Below, in pieces: positions 1 through 13,811 of a stretch of DNA of 64,000 nt. This stretch comes from Paramecium octaurelia (lineage: Eukaryota > Ciliophora > Oligohymenophorea > Peniculida > Parameciidae). Numbering within the stretch: the first letter of the stretch is position 1; every line of letters starts with the position of its first letter. The position numbers and the translations under genes were made by a program. The DNA lies in NCBI GenBank assembly GCA_905182995.1, contig CAJJDP010000110.1, positions 327,315-391,314 of the forward strand. Reading direction: 5' to 3'. Under the pieces are notes generated by a model, which made no database searches, was not told where the DNA came from, and saw nothing but the letters and a program-made list of their open reading frames with translations.

Positions 1-623
1 AAGTCCATTAAGCTGATGATTAACATGAAAAGAAAGAAAATGAAGATGCTGATAAAGTTGAATAGGTTGTATAAGATGAAGAAGAATCTAACCCCGAGGA
101 GAAAGTAGAAGAAATCGTACACGAAATCAAATAAGATGAAGCTCATTAAGCTGATGATTAACGCGAGAAGAAAGAGAACGAAGATGCTGATAAGGTTGAA
201 TAAGTTGTGTAAGGAGAAGTTGAATCTAGCCATCATGAGAAAGTAGAAGAAATTGTACAAGAAATCAAATAAGATGAAGCTCATTAGGCTGATGATTAAC
301 ATGAGAAGAAAGAGAATGAAGATGCTGATAAGGTTGAATAAGTTGTATAAGGGGAAGTTGAATCCAGCCATCATGAGAAAGTAGAAGAAATTATACATGC
401 AATCAAATAGGAAGCTCATTAAGCTGATGATTAACATGAAAAGAAGGATGATGAAGAAACTGATAAAGTTGAAGAAGTTGTGTAAGTTGAAATTTAACCA
501 AGCCGTCATGAAAAGGTAGAAGAAATTGTTTAAGAAGTTAAATAAGAACTCCATGAAAATAATGATTAACTTAAAAATAATGAGAACTAACAACAGGATT
601 CTAATTCAGATATCCACAGTTGA
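1..623 (+). CDS. 3' end of Glu/Lys-rich repeat protein (partial)
   Basis: Open from the window edge to TGA at 621-623 when TAA/TAG are Gln; the 5' end lies outside. The protein is built of near-identical units of about 46 residues with pieces such as HEKKENEDADKVEQVVQ and HHEKVEEIVQEIKQDEA, so it is very acidic and Lys/Gln-rich with heptad-like spacing, suggesting coiled coil or an extended filamentous segment. The last unit degenerates into an Asn/Glu/Gln tail (NNDQLKNNENQQQDSNSDIHS). Function not recognised. Similar low-complexity repeat proteins in ciliates are often cytoskeletal, but nothing here shows that. The coding call is firm because the frame stays open through many in-frame TAA/TAG codons and the repeat keeps codon phase. 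Confidence 0.8.
6..554 (+). repeat. Tandem coding repeat, 138/135-bp units
   Basis: Units start at the CAT codons at 6, 144, 282, 417 and 552 (spacing 138, 138, 135, 135 nt, all multiples of three). The first three are nearly identical; the fourth is more diverged. The unit length gives 46 or 45 residues and keeps frame. Confidence 0.85.
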
Positions 624-1049
624 ATATTTATGTTCATCAATTATTAATAAAAATATCTTATTCTCTTAAGCTTATTTTCTTACACTCATATCTTATTTTA
701 ATTTCTTCCTCTTTTGGTTGTTGACATGTTTCTCTAACATTATTTGCATTTTTAATATAATTATAATATTAAAATTTAAATCCTTAAGTTCTAAAATTTC
801 AATACAATTTCAAAAATTTGTAAAAATTAAATCAATATTACTATTGGTGAATGTTGATCTTTAATGGAAATGTATATTTAAAATATATTTTCACAGAGCA
901 TCCATTATAAAAATTGAACTTGCTTACAACTTGCTCAATGGATTATTGAAATTACAAATTATGATTAAAAGTCGTATGTAAATTGAATTATATAATTCTT
1001 TTGGTTTCTATGTTTGCAATAAACTTATTGGTGTGTCAACATAATATTT
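624..1049. other. Intergenic AT-rich spacer
   Basis: No convincing coding sequence: short open stretches change frame often. It follows the stop of the repeat gene and precedes a weak coding remnant on the same strand. Confidence 0.5.
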
Positions 1050-1598
1050 GTTAAAACTTGTAAAATTGGTACTTATGTGAAACAAAAAGATTTCCAATAT
1101 AATAATGGCTTAGATTTGCAAAAATGGGAAAATGTAATTTAAGATAGAAAGTAATTAAATAGCTAAATTCTATATTTTCTAGAGAGTTTTACTCTTAAAA
1201 TTTTGAAAAAAAATCTTATTTCAGAATCAAAAAAAAATCAATTGAATCTATTATTTCTTAGAAAATTTATTATAAACAGGTTACTTTTATTTTTAGATAA
1301 AAGCGGGATTACTAACCTAAGACTAGAAGATTAATTAAACAAATAATTTTTAAATAAATATCCCTGCGTTATAGCAGATGTCAGCGTATTTGCTAATAGA
1401 AAGTAAATCATTCATTTATAATAGCTGATTTAGTTAAATTCCAAGATACTCCAAAACCTTTTTAAAAAAATAATTACCAAATTAGCTTATTAAGCTATAA
1501 ATAGCAAATAAGTTTGTATTTGGTAGGCTCCTTAACTGATAATACAAGAAATAATAAGAAGAAAGGAGATTGAACGAAAATTTAAGTAATTTGTATGA
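1050..1598 (+). pseudogene. Unrecognised coding remnant, about 180 residues
   Basis: A plus-strand frame is open from about 982 and reads like protein from about 1050 to TGA at 1596-1598 (pieces such as GLDLQKWENVIQDRKQ, LLFLDKSGITNLRLEDQ and IIRRKEIERKFKQFV). There is no ATG at its left end and no obvious intron connecting upstream, so it looks like the 3' part of a gene whose 5' part has decayed. No family is recognised. A second frame is also open over part of this interval, so chance openness is not excluded. Confidence 0.3.
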
Positions 1599-1808
1599 AA
1601 TAGAAACAAAATTAAGAAACAAAAATTAGAAGATTCAATAATATATATATAAATTTTGGAAATTCATTTTTCTATTGTATTAGATAAACTCCTATCGAAT
1701 TGCAAGCAAATAAACCTAAGAATATTAACAAATTGAAATTGTTCCCTTATTAAGGGGTTAAATAAAAACAAAATATTATATTATTATTCTTTTCTAATAA
1801 TGTAATTT

Positions 1809-4052
1809 TCATTCTTAATATTATCTTATCTAAATTTATGAATATTTATTATCCCAAGTTATCAAAAATTTTCCATCTTCAGTCATTGTACCAAAAATTC
1901 TATTTGCATCATAATCAAGAACAAGCTATGTGACATAAGTCCCATTTTCTTATTTTTTTATAATATTAACTTTGCTTCCATTCCTGTCTACTATCATTAA
2001 CTTTGTTTATACAAACTGTAAGGGAAAGTGGAAATAACAATCGTTCCCTGCTTCTACTTGAACATCTTATTTCTTAATAAATTAATCATTAGAATCATTT
2101 ATGGAAAAGATTTACATTTTTTTATTATTGAATGGTTAAAATGCAAAAGTTAAACCCTCTAGAAAGCACACCTTTATTCCCCATTCTTCAATGTCTATTT
2201 TTTAAAATAAACTCCAATTCTTATGATTATTTTATAACTTAAAAATTTAAATTGAATTGTCTTTTCTAGAGCATGAAACCAAGTACTCATTAGATTAACT
2301 TAGACTAAAACTAGAAATTTCAAATTTATGAGGTAATGTTTAAATGCATTACCATTCCTTATCTTAATCCCACACTTTTATTGAATAATCACCACTTCCA
2401 CTGCCACTACCACCACTAGAAGATATAATCCAATTCTCATTATTATTTATTGCTATGCAAAATATTCCTTATTTATGTCCTATTAGCTTAAATTTAAGAC
2501 CCCATAAATTATTGTTATTTTTTTCCCAAATGATTATAGTTTTATCATAACTGCCTGACACTAATTAATTTGATTTTTTGAAAAACTTTAAACAAATTAT
2601 ATATTCTTCGTGATCTCTTAATTCTTAAATTTTTTCTATTTATCCTTAATTGAATTCATAAATATTAATTTTACTGGAATCAAAGAATCCAGCGGCAACA
2701 AGACTATAATCTGCATTAAAAGCAAATGTCTCAACTCTTTCTTCTTTAAAGGAATTAATTATTTCATATTTAAACTGAGTCATTTGTGTATTTTAATTTT
2801 TCAATTGCAAATTTTAAGGCTATATTTGAAGTGAATTTTCTCCTATTGAGTTATTAGTTTATTCATTTATTTCTGAAATATTCATGCCCCCTGATATTTC
2901 TCCAGAAATTTATTAAAATGCTGCAATGAGCTTCTCTTAAAACGACTTGAAAGAATTTAAAATTTTTTTCATTAATTAGACTTAGTAGATTTGGAATTCA
3001 TTTTTGATAGCTTCATTAATTACTTCAAATTTATTTTTTTAACTTAAGATATTTGAAATTTCAATAATTTCTAATTTATTTAATTAGTACCAATTTTTTG
3101 TCTTCAGATTAATTAGATTTTATGTTGCCTTACATTAAGAAACATCTCTGAATACCATTCCTTATATTAACTATTACGATAGATCAGTAATGACTTCTCT
3201 ATAGGATGAAAATTTTGACATAGCCTTTTAGGCTTACTCTTCAAGTTGTTGTTGTTGTTATTCTTAATATTTTAATGTATTATCTACATAACTCAACCAT
3301 AATTATTTTAATTGTTCCAACTTCGTGTATTTGATTGGATATTCAGTAACGCAATCTATACAAGCCATTCTATTTGGAACTGTTGCCTATTCATTTAAAT
3401 CAACTAGAGCCACTTATAGTTTGTGATTTTCACATTACCAGTTTTAATTAGACAGTCTACTTTATTGAAAGATTTCTGATGAAAAAGTTTGAATTACATC
3501 TTTGATTAAATTTTATTGATTATATTCTATTTTCTTTAGATTCTCTTCAAATTAAGTAAATTGTTAATGCATTTTTAATCTATTAATTTGCTCTTTATAG
3601 CAATTTTGTAATTCTTTATAATCAATAAATAGATGTTACTAATTAGTATTTTGAGATTCCAGCTAATCCAGTTGAGATATTGAGAGCTCACTTATTGATT
3701 TATTTTCTTTTTCTATGCCGTTTTTAATAAATTAAATTTATTGATCCATGTTTTACAGAGTCTTATCTATATATGTATTGAAAGTTGTTTTAAACTCTTT
3801 AAGTTGACCAAATAATCCTTATAAGATCTCTAAATTATTCTGATGAAGGGCTTGTTTCTCGCTCCAAACTGTCCTTTTGACATTTTCAAATTGTTTTTCT
3901 GCTACTTGAACATCTACCCATAATTACTATCTTTCAACACATCTTAAGCATCTATTTTGTGGGCGTTAGTCGTTCGTTGAAAAATCAAAATAAATTGCAG
4001 ATTCGTTGTGTTCCAAACACATTTGTTCTTTTTCTCTTTAAGTTTAAATCAT
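1809..4052 (-). CDS. WD40-repeat protein with N-terminal Cys/His clusters and coiled coil
   Basis: A single uninterrupted frame of 748 codons (ciliate code), ATG at 4050-4052 and TGA at 1809-1811, no introns. The N-terminus starts MIQTQREKEQM and has a C-x2-H ... C-x2-C cluster within the first 45 residues; near residue 230 a second cluster reads CENH ... CIDC, resembling degenerate B-box zinc sites. Between and after them is a long Gln/Lys/Glu-rich, probably coiled-coil region. The C-terminal 330 residues are WD40 repeats: LVSGSYDKTIIIWEK, then IISSSGGSGSGSGDYSIKVWD, then LVSCSRKDNSIQIF, and a last blade ending FLITWDNKYSQ. This architecture is common in Paramecium. The expected role is a scaffold; the partner is unknown. 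A decayed gene with a similar C-terminus lies at 57595-59138. It is convergent with the remnant ending at 1598. Confidence 0.9.
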
Positions 4053-4420
4053 TTGAGATTAAATAAATGAATAATTTTTATAATAGTTCTTATATATATA
4101 AAATAAAATACTTCCTATATAAAAATATAAATAAAAAAAGAAATTAATTATTAATTATATGATGTAAAATAAGTTTTTAAGAGTGAAAAACTTTGTAAAT
4201 ACTCTTTCAGACTTTTCTATCGTAAAATTACTGGAAATGATATTAAAGAAATAATATTTGAATCATAAGGTTGCTTTTTCAGGTTTTGGGGGAAGAATAT
4301 TTTCTTCCTTTAAAAGCCTTTAATTATTCTCTCTTTTAAATGCATAAAATATTGACTTTTATTAATTTTCAATGCATTTCGGATTTTGGTTTATTCTTTC
4401 TGAGATTAACTAACTTGTGT
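4053..4420. other. Intergenic spacer
   Basis: AT-rich 368 bp between the start of the WD40 gene and the stop of the giant membrane-protein gene, both on the minus strand. It should hold the promoter of the WD40 gene; no recognisable motif. Confidence 0.6.
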
Positions 4421-7400
4421 TCAAGACAACCTCACTTTAGATGCTTTTTACTTATGGAGATATTATTTAATTTTATTCTTACTCAAAGCCCTTTAAACTA
4501 ATTTAATTTGAAAGGAGGTTTTCATTAAACCTAACATTACGAATTAAAAATATTACATTTTGAATTGCAAAATTCTCCTGGCCTTAGCCAATAGATAATC
4601 TTTTAGTTTCTTATATTTTATTTTAACTCTTAATTGCTTTTACTTTTTCCCCTCCAAAAAATTATAAATTTTGGGATGCTGTGTGATGAAATTTGGAAAA
4701 TTTTTCAAAATAATTTCTTTTAATTTATCAACTAATAGGTCTAATCTTTTAAAATAGGATAAGACGATTTGTATAATCATCTAAATTATATACAACGAAT
4801 TTATGAAACCCAAGACAAAATAGGAAGGCAAAATAATTTCGTTTAATTCTTATTATTAAGCAGTATAAATACAACTTGCCATAATTATTGATATTGCACA
4901 AATAATTGTAGATTGCGTATCCAAGCGATTTAATTATCCTGTAGCATATGGTTTATATGAAGTTGTTAAAAAGCTGTAATAAAATAATATTAGGAAAACA
5001 ATTGAAGCTTTAATTTAAATATGATCATTGTAATAAATTAATACTATTATTATCGCTTCCTTTTCAATTATTTTGAGTGTTTCCCAATAAAAAGCATGTC
5101 TTTTATACTCATTATATAAATATCCCCAAATTTTCCTTATGGTAATTCTATTCAATTATTTTTTATTATTAAATAACTTAAACATAAAAAATAAAGGAAT
5201 TATACAGCCAAATACAATTAAAAGGGGAAGACATAAAGAATATGTCCATTTTTAATGAGAGATCGTATCGTATCTATATGAAACATTTCCTTAAATCCAA
5301 TTCTCATTTGAAATCTTTCTGTAAGACAACAGTGAGATGATTTACCCTATTAAATTTGGTTATAAATAGATGAATAAATAGATAAATGGAGTTGAAATAT
5401 ATGAAACATCAAGCCTAATTAATTTTATTGAAACAGCAATTCCAAGTAAAAGAAAAAAAAATATTAAATACAATGCTGCCATAGTCAAACTCCATATTAA
5501 TTTAAAGTAAATTATTTCAATATTTGTAAAAGACACTATAAAGCAATCTAATGAATATGCCATAGATCCTATGGGATTAGCAAGGCTTTGCAAGATTATA
5601 AGCACATTAAAGGGAACCTCTAGTTTAAATGTTGAAATTGCTTGGATAATTTATAAATAATTTGTAAATATTTTAATTAGAATAGCAGGAGATGCTTCTT
5701 TGATTGAATGAGATATTCCAAAAGCCCTTAATCTTATTTCTCTAATAAAATCTTTCATCACTGCAACAGTACTGCTAACTGATAATAAAACTGAAAGGAG
5801 AGTCCATAGACTTATTAAAATACTTATTAAGACATTATAGGAAATTTAATCGCAATTCCCACATTGGAAATCTTAACTCACTGAAAATTAACCATCGCCT
5901 CTTATATCATATAGATCGCATTATTCACACAGAGCTCCAATGTGCCCTAATAAGCACGAATAATCTCCAGGCAGCCAACCCCCAATACAATTTTAAGGAA
6001 GATGATAACAATATTCTACAATGTCGCTATAGTAATAGGTTCTCCAATAAGAAGGCCTTAATTCAATCATAGAGGATTTTATTGAGTTTATTTTTGAATC
6101 ATCCTTATAACTACAGCTTTTTGCCTCTAATTAAACAGAATATTAGTTTTTATATGGATCACAAATTACACATCCCCCAGAAGTATAATTCAAAAATTCT
6201 CCTATTTGACAAGGAAATGTTTGAATATCCACAAATATTTTATAAGACTTCAAACTTTTATCTATTTAATATGGCGGTTTCTCTTTATATTATGGGACCG
6301 AAACAGCATGACATTTAATAAAAAGCCTTAAAACTAGATCTTAGCTATAATTTGGATTGAAATAGATTACTAAATTATCTAAATTATAATCCCCAGTAGA
6401 TTAATTAAAACTAACATTATAAAAGGAAAGGCTAAATGTAACATTAATTTCCTCTCCCTTAGTAGACATATTATAAACTAAAGGTGATAGGGTACAATAT
6501 GAATTATCTAAGCCTTTAATTTACTTTTTAAATTTGTCAAGAGCAATAACTCTCAATTGATAATTATATGGAATGGTTTTTAAAGTAAAATTATCAAAAT
6601 ATTAGTAATCTAAAATAGCCTACCCAGAGGGCAACATCAAATATACTTATGAAGTTGATAAACCATATGTTTTATAAGGATGGATAATAATTTGTTCAAC
6701 TATCTCATTTTCAGAACTAATTAAGATTTTTGTTTCTAAAAAAGTATACCCTCCATTCAATGATAACGTTAAAGAGCTTGGTTTTTCTACGACATTATCG
6801 CCATACAGAGTTGAATTATTATCGACAATAATGACATCTAATTCCTTTGTCGATTAAAGATACAAGGAATTGATGAACAATCCGCCAGCAATTTCAGCAA
6901 AATTCATAGTGATATCAGTTTCAATTATTAATAATTATTTCTATGAGGAATTATAATAGATAGCTCCACCTATTCTAGCAGAATTATTAACAAATATGCA
7001 TTATCGAATTAAAGTTTCTATGTCAAATAAATATAATGAGCCTCCTAATTATGCTGAATTATTTACAAAGATGCTTTTCAAAATTGATAGTTATTAATTC
7101 ATTTTGCTTTCTAAAAAATCATAATCAAGCTATTTCAGAAATCTAAGATTATCAGATAAACTACTTTAAGAAGATACAATGAATTATTTTCAAATTAATA
7201 AAATTTGATTTAATTTTACATTTCAGAAAAATACAATTAATATTTATTTGTACATCATCTGATCTAATAATTGATAAACAACCAGAAATTCCACATTTAC
7301 AATTTTTGATCTCAATATATGAGAATTTCATGTTTTATTCTTCTATTTATTCAAAACCAAGGATTCTCATTAAACCAAATTGACATATCTCACATTGTGT

Positions 7401-10400
7401 ATTTGAAAATTTGACATGTTAAACAAATAAGTATTGATTTGAATTTATTTAATCTATTTCAAATAGACTAAACTTATATTCATTATTTGAAAAAATTAAA
7501 ATTTGATTACAAATAAGTTAAAGTTAATTTTTTTAAGTAAAATCTGGCTCATCTATAGTTAAGCTACCTTTTTGGGTTTCTTCTGGACATAGTATTTCAT
7601 TTTTCAATTCTTAATCTACAAGCATGCAAGTAGCATCATAAGCTATTAATTTTGATTCTACATTAACAAATTCTAGATTATAAATTCTTAATTATCCAAA
7701 AAATTCTATTTAAATATCAAATATAATTACCTGATCTAAGATTTCATTTTAAATAAAGGAGAAGAAAATGTTGAACAATTTATGACTTTAATATCTGTCA
7801 ATATTATGTTATCAACTTAGTCTAATTAAAGCAAGAATTAAATATAGGTTGAGTGAAAATTACAATTAGTTAAAGTAAAGTTGCTAAACCTAGCAAAAAT
7901 TAATGGATTATAATTTGCAAATTATTAAGCCTAAGAATTAGTAAGTTATTCCAATAAGGAAAGATATCTATTTAACCCATCTTGTGTTTAATAAAAATTG
8001 ACATTTTGAAATATTAAATTTGAGATTAAATTTTCAACTTTATTAGGAGAATATGCTAAGAAGGAGTATTTTAATGAAAAGCAATCTTTAATTGTTAAAT
8101 TTATCACCTCAATCCTATTATATATTTCAGATGGAATGATAACAGCTCCTCCTCCTTCTTACTTAGCAAATGAGGTATCAATTGATGAATTAATTAATGA
8201 AAATGTGAGTTAAGACAGAGATGCATCAATATATAGGCAACCTCCACTTGAAAAAACCGAACTCTACAGTTACGTTTATGTATTTATAAAAAAAGAGTTC
8301 GATATTAATATTTTACTCATTCCTTAAGTGGCAATATAGAATCCTCCACCCTATAATGAATTAGAACTATTAATTGAAATATTATTTATAATTAGTTCTT
8401 TTACAATAAAGTATCCATTTCCACCTTTAGATTTAATTGGGAAAGCTGCTTCAAAATCTATTTAACTTAAATTTTGAATTGTTGAAAAAATCACACTTTA
8501 ACTCATTTTTGAAATAAATTTAATGTTGCTGCTTGTAAAATATAGATTTTATAGATGTAAAGAAGTTGATTTTATGTAAATGATGGAATCACTTGAGTTA
8601 GTAACAAGATTTTTTAAAAATGTGCAGTTTTTTATGAAGGCTAACCCTTATTACAGAGACATATATAATACAGTTGCTGATGGACTAGTTGAATCTTAAA
8701 AATATTCATTTAAATGATTATTCGAAAAGTTGCTATTTGATATGTTTATAACGCATGATTATGATGATGTTATGGAAATTAGAGCTGCATTTTTATTAGA
8801 GTCAGTAATTATTAATTTATTATCCCAAAATTATGAGTTCTAAATTATAATGGATTCATTTATTGATGCTTCCATAATGTCATAACCTTAGAATATGATG
8901 TAAGCATTATTGAAACTTAAGCAGTTTATAATGGAAAATGATTCTACATTCACACTTTTATATTAACCAATATAAAGAATGAAGTATTAATCCATTTATG
9001 TAAATTTGTTAACACATTCCATAGATGTATGTAAAACTTTTGACATGTATCGTTAATCCTAAGAGACTGTGAAATTCTTTATATTCAAAATTTTAGAATT
9101 AGGGATGCTAATTTCTGGAAATCCATATCCTCTTGAAATGATTATATTTTTTAACAAACAGATTTAGCATTCAAGATAAATTATAGATTAATGATAATAT
9201 ATTTGATTCTATTCTATTTTTGTTGTCAGCCTATTGTTGGACAGGAAAATATCTTCTATCTGAAGATAAACATCAGATATTTCTTAATACTTTTTGATTA
9301 GTATGAGTTATTAATGATTATTATATTCATTATTTATTATGTTGCAAGACTTTATGAAAATTTTAGATGATTCAATTAAGGCTTATTCTGATCTTGAGTA
9401 ATCTACATCATTTATTATCAAGTTGCTATCAAAAATTTAAGTATTATCCACAATACAATTTTCAATATTAATTTTATTGGATGAATAAAATCTCGAATTA
9501 TTACAAAATCTACTATTTTCTAATTAGACTGCTTCAAATTTAGCAAATGTAACACAAGGAAGTTAAGCAAAATTTGAATTAAAAAACATTTCCATATTCT
9601 TTAACCTCAAATTATCAAAAACTACTGTTCCTGTTGTATAATTTAAAAGGCTTTTACTTAAAATAAACTAAGATTACATGAAAGTAGTTTCTTTTATTTC
9701 AACATCAGAAAAATTTGAATCAAAATTTAAGTTATTATTTAGAGCAATGAATTTAAATAAAGTTGAGTTGAAAAAAAAAGAATTTCTGATGGTTAGCTAT
9801 TTCAAATTAAGATGATTTTTCTGAAAATATTCTTAATCTTCAAATTAGAACAAATTTGATGAGAAAATGCGAAAATTTTCCAAAATTAAATTGTTGATTA
9901 TCAAAGCATAAGGAATATTTGAATTAAATTATAATGTGTAATTTCTAGCGAAACCATTTGCAGTAATAAAAATGCAATTGATCAATTTGAGGGTTAATGT
10001 ATGTTTTAAATTATATAAATTTATGATAGTAGAATCCAAAGAGTTAAAAATATTTTCTCCAAAATTAAATTGAATATTTGTGAATGATACAGATGTAAAA
10101 TTACTTAAATTTATCTAAGATTAGATTTTTAATTTGGTTTGATACTCCTTCCCCATAAATTCTATGTCAATTTATTATAAAGTAAATATATTTTATAATA
10201 AGGTAGAGTAAATATTCATGTTATTTTTCATAAGACACTCTTCAGCATTGCCTTATATTAATGTAAACTAATAGGAAACTTGTTTCACAGAAATTTCAGT
10301 TAAATAAGCATAAAGTTATTACGATTCAAAGAAATCAATGTAATATTCATCATAAAATCTATCAAGAGGAATATTGCTCTTTACAAAAAATTAATTATCA

Positions 10401-13400
10401 TTTTCTTATGACATTTATTCGTAGTAATCGGAATAATCGCAAAATATATTTAATTTAAAAATTACTCTATTGAAACATTTCTCTTTTTCATTACAGGTAG
10501 ACAAGGTTTATGTAAAGGTATCATAATGATAATATATATTTTGAATTCTCTTTTAAGTTTTTTCAAAACAAATTCTTGTTTATTGCACGTTCTAACTAGT
10601 TAATATAAAATAAGGGTTAATTTTTGCAATTTCAGATTCATTTCTGTTCAAACAGGCTGCGCAATTAGATGGACAAAGTAAACAATTTCCGTCTTCACTC
10701 AAACTTTTTAAAAGACTCTAAGAAGTTTCACGGCATTATATACAAGTTGATTTTCCTTTTATTATTTCACATTTTAAACAACTCTTATCACAATCTTGGA
10801 TACATCTAAATTAATCTTAAATATAACCAATATGACAAGATGTGCATATCACTTCCATTTCTTTTTCAGAAGAAATAGATGCAAATTTTTCAAAAGAATG
10901 GTCATTATTTAAGTTAATAAAAAATTGATAAAATGCTTTAATTTCCCACTTCCAATAATCCTGATATTTTTGGTTTTATTGAACACATGACTTACAATAA
11001 TTCGGACAAAGACTGCATTGGCCTGTTAAGATTTGTGAATAATATCCATCTTAACAAACTATACAAAATGAATTATTTGCAATATAATTATTTATGCACT
11101 CAAGACAAAACTGAATACCTAAACAATTTGTTGTTTAAATAGCATCCTGCTCTGAACCTCTAATGCATTTCTAGCGAATATCAGAACTATTTATTATCGC
11201 AAACTCACAATCATTGTTAATTGTCTGCAATTCACATTCTTAAGATTTCCAATTATAAAAGTAGCCTTTTGAGCATAAAGCACAACCTATATTTATTTAA
11301 TGGAAATTAGAATTAAAAGCAGAGAAATTAATATCAAATGACGTTATACACATGTTTTCGCTAAAAATATATTCAAAGCAATATATGCAATTTTTTATGT
11401 TACAAACATTGCAATTTTTTCCATCTAACGAAATGTAATAATCTTAGGGAGATCCTTGACAAAAATTACAATATTAATGTTCATCACACTAATCACATTT
11501 TCTTCCGCATTATAGACATGTTGCAATTACTAATATTTATTTCTCTTCACAAGTAACACAATAAATATCATCTCCAAAAGAGGTACAACTAGCACAACTT
11601 TAACAGCTTTTGCATTTATTGTCAATATCTTTATAATAATTTTGGTAACATTAATCACAATTATTAATATCTAAGCAAGTTTGACAACCTTCGATACAAC
11701 TTATACATTAGGAATTTGAATAAAAATATCCTGGCTTACATACTTATTTTCCAACACAGTTAGTACATAAAATTAATTCAAATTACTAATCTAAACCTAC
11801 AGAAATTTCGTAATAGCTAATTTCGGCTTTATTTTTTACCCTTATTTCATAAAGATATTATTAGTTGAATTGAAATGTACTTGCCTCTTAAATACAAGTT
11901 AAATTGTTGGCAAATTCTAAAGGAGATATGATGCAATTAAAGCATGTGAAATGGATTAGAGAATTTATTTCATAATAGTTAGGACTAATATTATATAATT
12001 TCTTACCATTAAATACATTTCTTTTTGAATTAAAAATAGCCAAAGGAGCATTCGATTTAATCATCATCACAAATATTATATCCTAGTAATTAGCATTTGA
12101 TCTCAACTTACTATATTTAAATATAAGGCAAAGAAGAAACTGCAGTTTCACAAACCCCAACTCCATTTTCATAATATCCTTCTTAACAAATACAAGAGTT
12201 ATCAAATTTTGATAAACTTCTAAATTGAGTCTCTGAACAGCTTAGGCAATTATTTTATGTTGGACCATCACAAGTGAAGCAAGCCTAATGACATGGAAGA
12301 TTAATAAAGGGAGCTGATTGGCAAAATATTGTTAGAGTCATTTTACTCATAAATCCTTTCATGAAAGAATTAGTATAATGATCTCCTCCTAAAAATATGT
12401 GAAGTTTTGCTCCTGTAAAATGCTTTATTGTTTTCTTCCATGAGAACTACCTCACTCTATCTATAGATGGAAAATAAATTGAAAACATGGGTTATCCACC
12501 ATTATTATCTGATCCATACTCAAACGAAATATAATGTCATTAAATAAATAATTCTGAGTATTAATCACCATAATCAGCTATCTTATCATCATTTTGAGTT
12601 TGATGTTGTTTTTTAACAGGAAATTAATATGAATATGTGGATAATTCAAAACCATTTTCTGCTGGGATATTACTTTAATAGTATTTTAGAAGAGCAACTC
12701 GATCACCTAAGTAAAGATCATCATTATAATCGTTGTTTATTGTGATTCGAAAGATTAGAGTTTCAAGATTAGATTAATTAGTTAAATTTAAAATTATCCA
12801 TCCATGAATTACATATTTAGGATCATCTAATTCAATTATAGTTTAATAAACACAATTATTTCCATTCATTTATTGGTTCCAATTTGTTAAAACTTGATAA
12901 AATTCTTGACAATACATATACATCATAAATTTTTTAATACAAAGATTAATATCTTCAAAAATGTTTTCTTATATTAAAGTAAAAGCGTAAGATAATTATC
13001 CTTTAAACTAATCTAATATGACTAAAGTTTACTCATTATTAGTATATTAATAAAGACCTCCTTAAATATGTTTTATCGTTTATCCAAATAAAGGAATTTC
13101 CTTCACTACTTAAATCTATTATAAAGCTTGAGGATTCTGAAATCCGAAATTCGATATTTTTTAATTGAAATCTATATAAAAAAAAAACATAATCCACAAT
13201 CCTTCATACAAATCAGGATTTTAACTAAAATATAAAATCTGCTGTTTTGACTAGGAGGAGAAAAAAATCTAATATTGAATCACTTCCTTTTCATCGTCGA
13301 AATATACTGAAACAACAACTATCTTCTATTAACTTTCTCTTTGCTCTATCGAATAAATAAATTGCCCCCCTTAAATAATTTTTTCATATTTTACTTCAGT

Positions 13401-13680
13401 ATATTATTATGAAGATCGATCTCCTAATAATAATTAAATTGATGGATTACTCAGATCATCAATATCTCTAAACGGTTAATATTTCATCCAAATACCATAT
13501 CCAAAATTCGCCTTTTATAATATCTAATCATCTGATAATTATTCTTCAAATTGTGCTTTTGGACTTTGTAAAATTGGTTGTTAAGAGAAAAAATTACATT
13601 CACAATCTACTTATCTAATTTTACAAAGCAATTTACTTGACAAGCAACTCTATCAAAAAGAATTTTAAAACGAAAATCAT
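4421..13680 (-). CDS. Giant membrane protein: ectodomain, furin-like Cys-rich repeats, beta-helix, C-terminal membrane helices
   Basis: About 3000 residues, ATG at 13678-13680 and TGA at 4421-4423. MIFVLKFFLIELLVK looks like a signal peptide. A globular N-terminal part follows (FGYGIWMKYQPFRDIDD, possibly lectin/LamG-like), then about 600 residues of furin/growth-factor-receptor-type Cys repeats (CQTCLDINNCDQC, CLKCEIIKGKSTCIQC), then over 1000 residues rich in N-x-S and SSPLF motifs typical of pectin-lyase-like beta-helices, another Cys patch (CEQCDLYDIRGDG), and several hydrophobic segments between 4500 and 5900 ending in a basic tail. Introns inferred: 13615-13636, 12111-12140 (GTT donor), 11985-12006, 7706-7730, 7143-7164. 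Two defects: an in-frame TGA at 12537-12539, and a one-base frameshift at A6 7698-7703. This matches large ciliate surface membrane proteins of unknown function. The overall coding call is firm; whether the gene is intact is not. Confidence 0.85.
12537..12539 (-). other. In-frame TGA inside the giant membrane-protein gene
   Basis: The reading frame is protein-like on both sides (QYSELFIQ before, HYISFEYGSDNNGGQ after), and no GTA...TAG intron removes the TGA. It may be a Trp codon changed by mutation or a sequencing error, or a true inactivating stop. Confidence 0.6.
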
Positions 13681-13811
13681 AAATATATTTAATTTATTTA
13701 TAAAACTTAAGTAGTAATCCTAATCTTCTTTACTTTTTTCGTAGGCGAATTTATTATACTACATACTTTTAAAATCAACATTTCACTGATGATGAGTAAC
13801 TTAATGAATAA

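Noticed and set aside
5360..6318. Separate small genes at 5360-5605 (minus) and 6082-6318 (plus)
   Set aside because: The first is an internal piece of the giant membrane protein; the second is the antisense shadow of the same gene.
7706..7730. Treating the 25-nt GTAATT...AATAG segment as coding
   Set aside because: It can be read through, but then the upstream frame does not match; as an intron plus one extra T in the adjacent run the protein is continuous. Intron plus homopolymer error was preferred, with low certainty.
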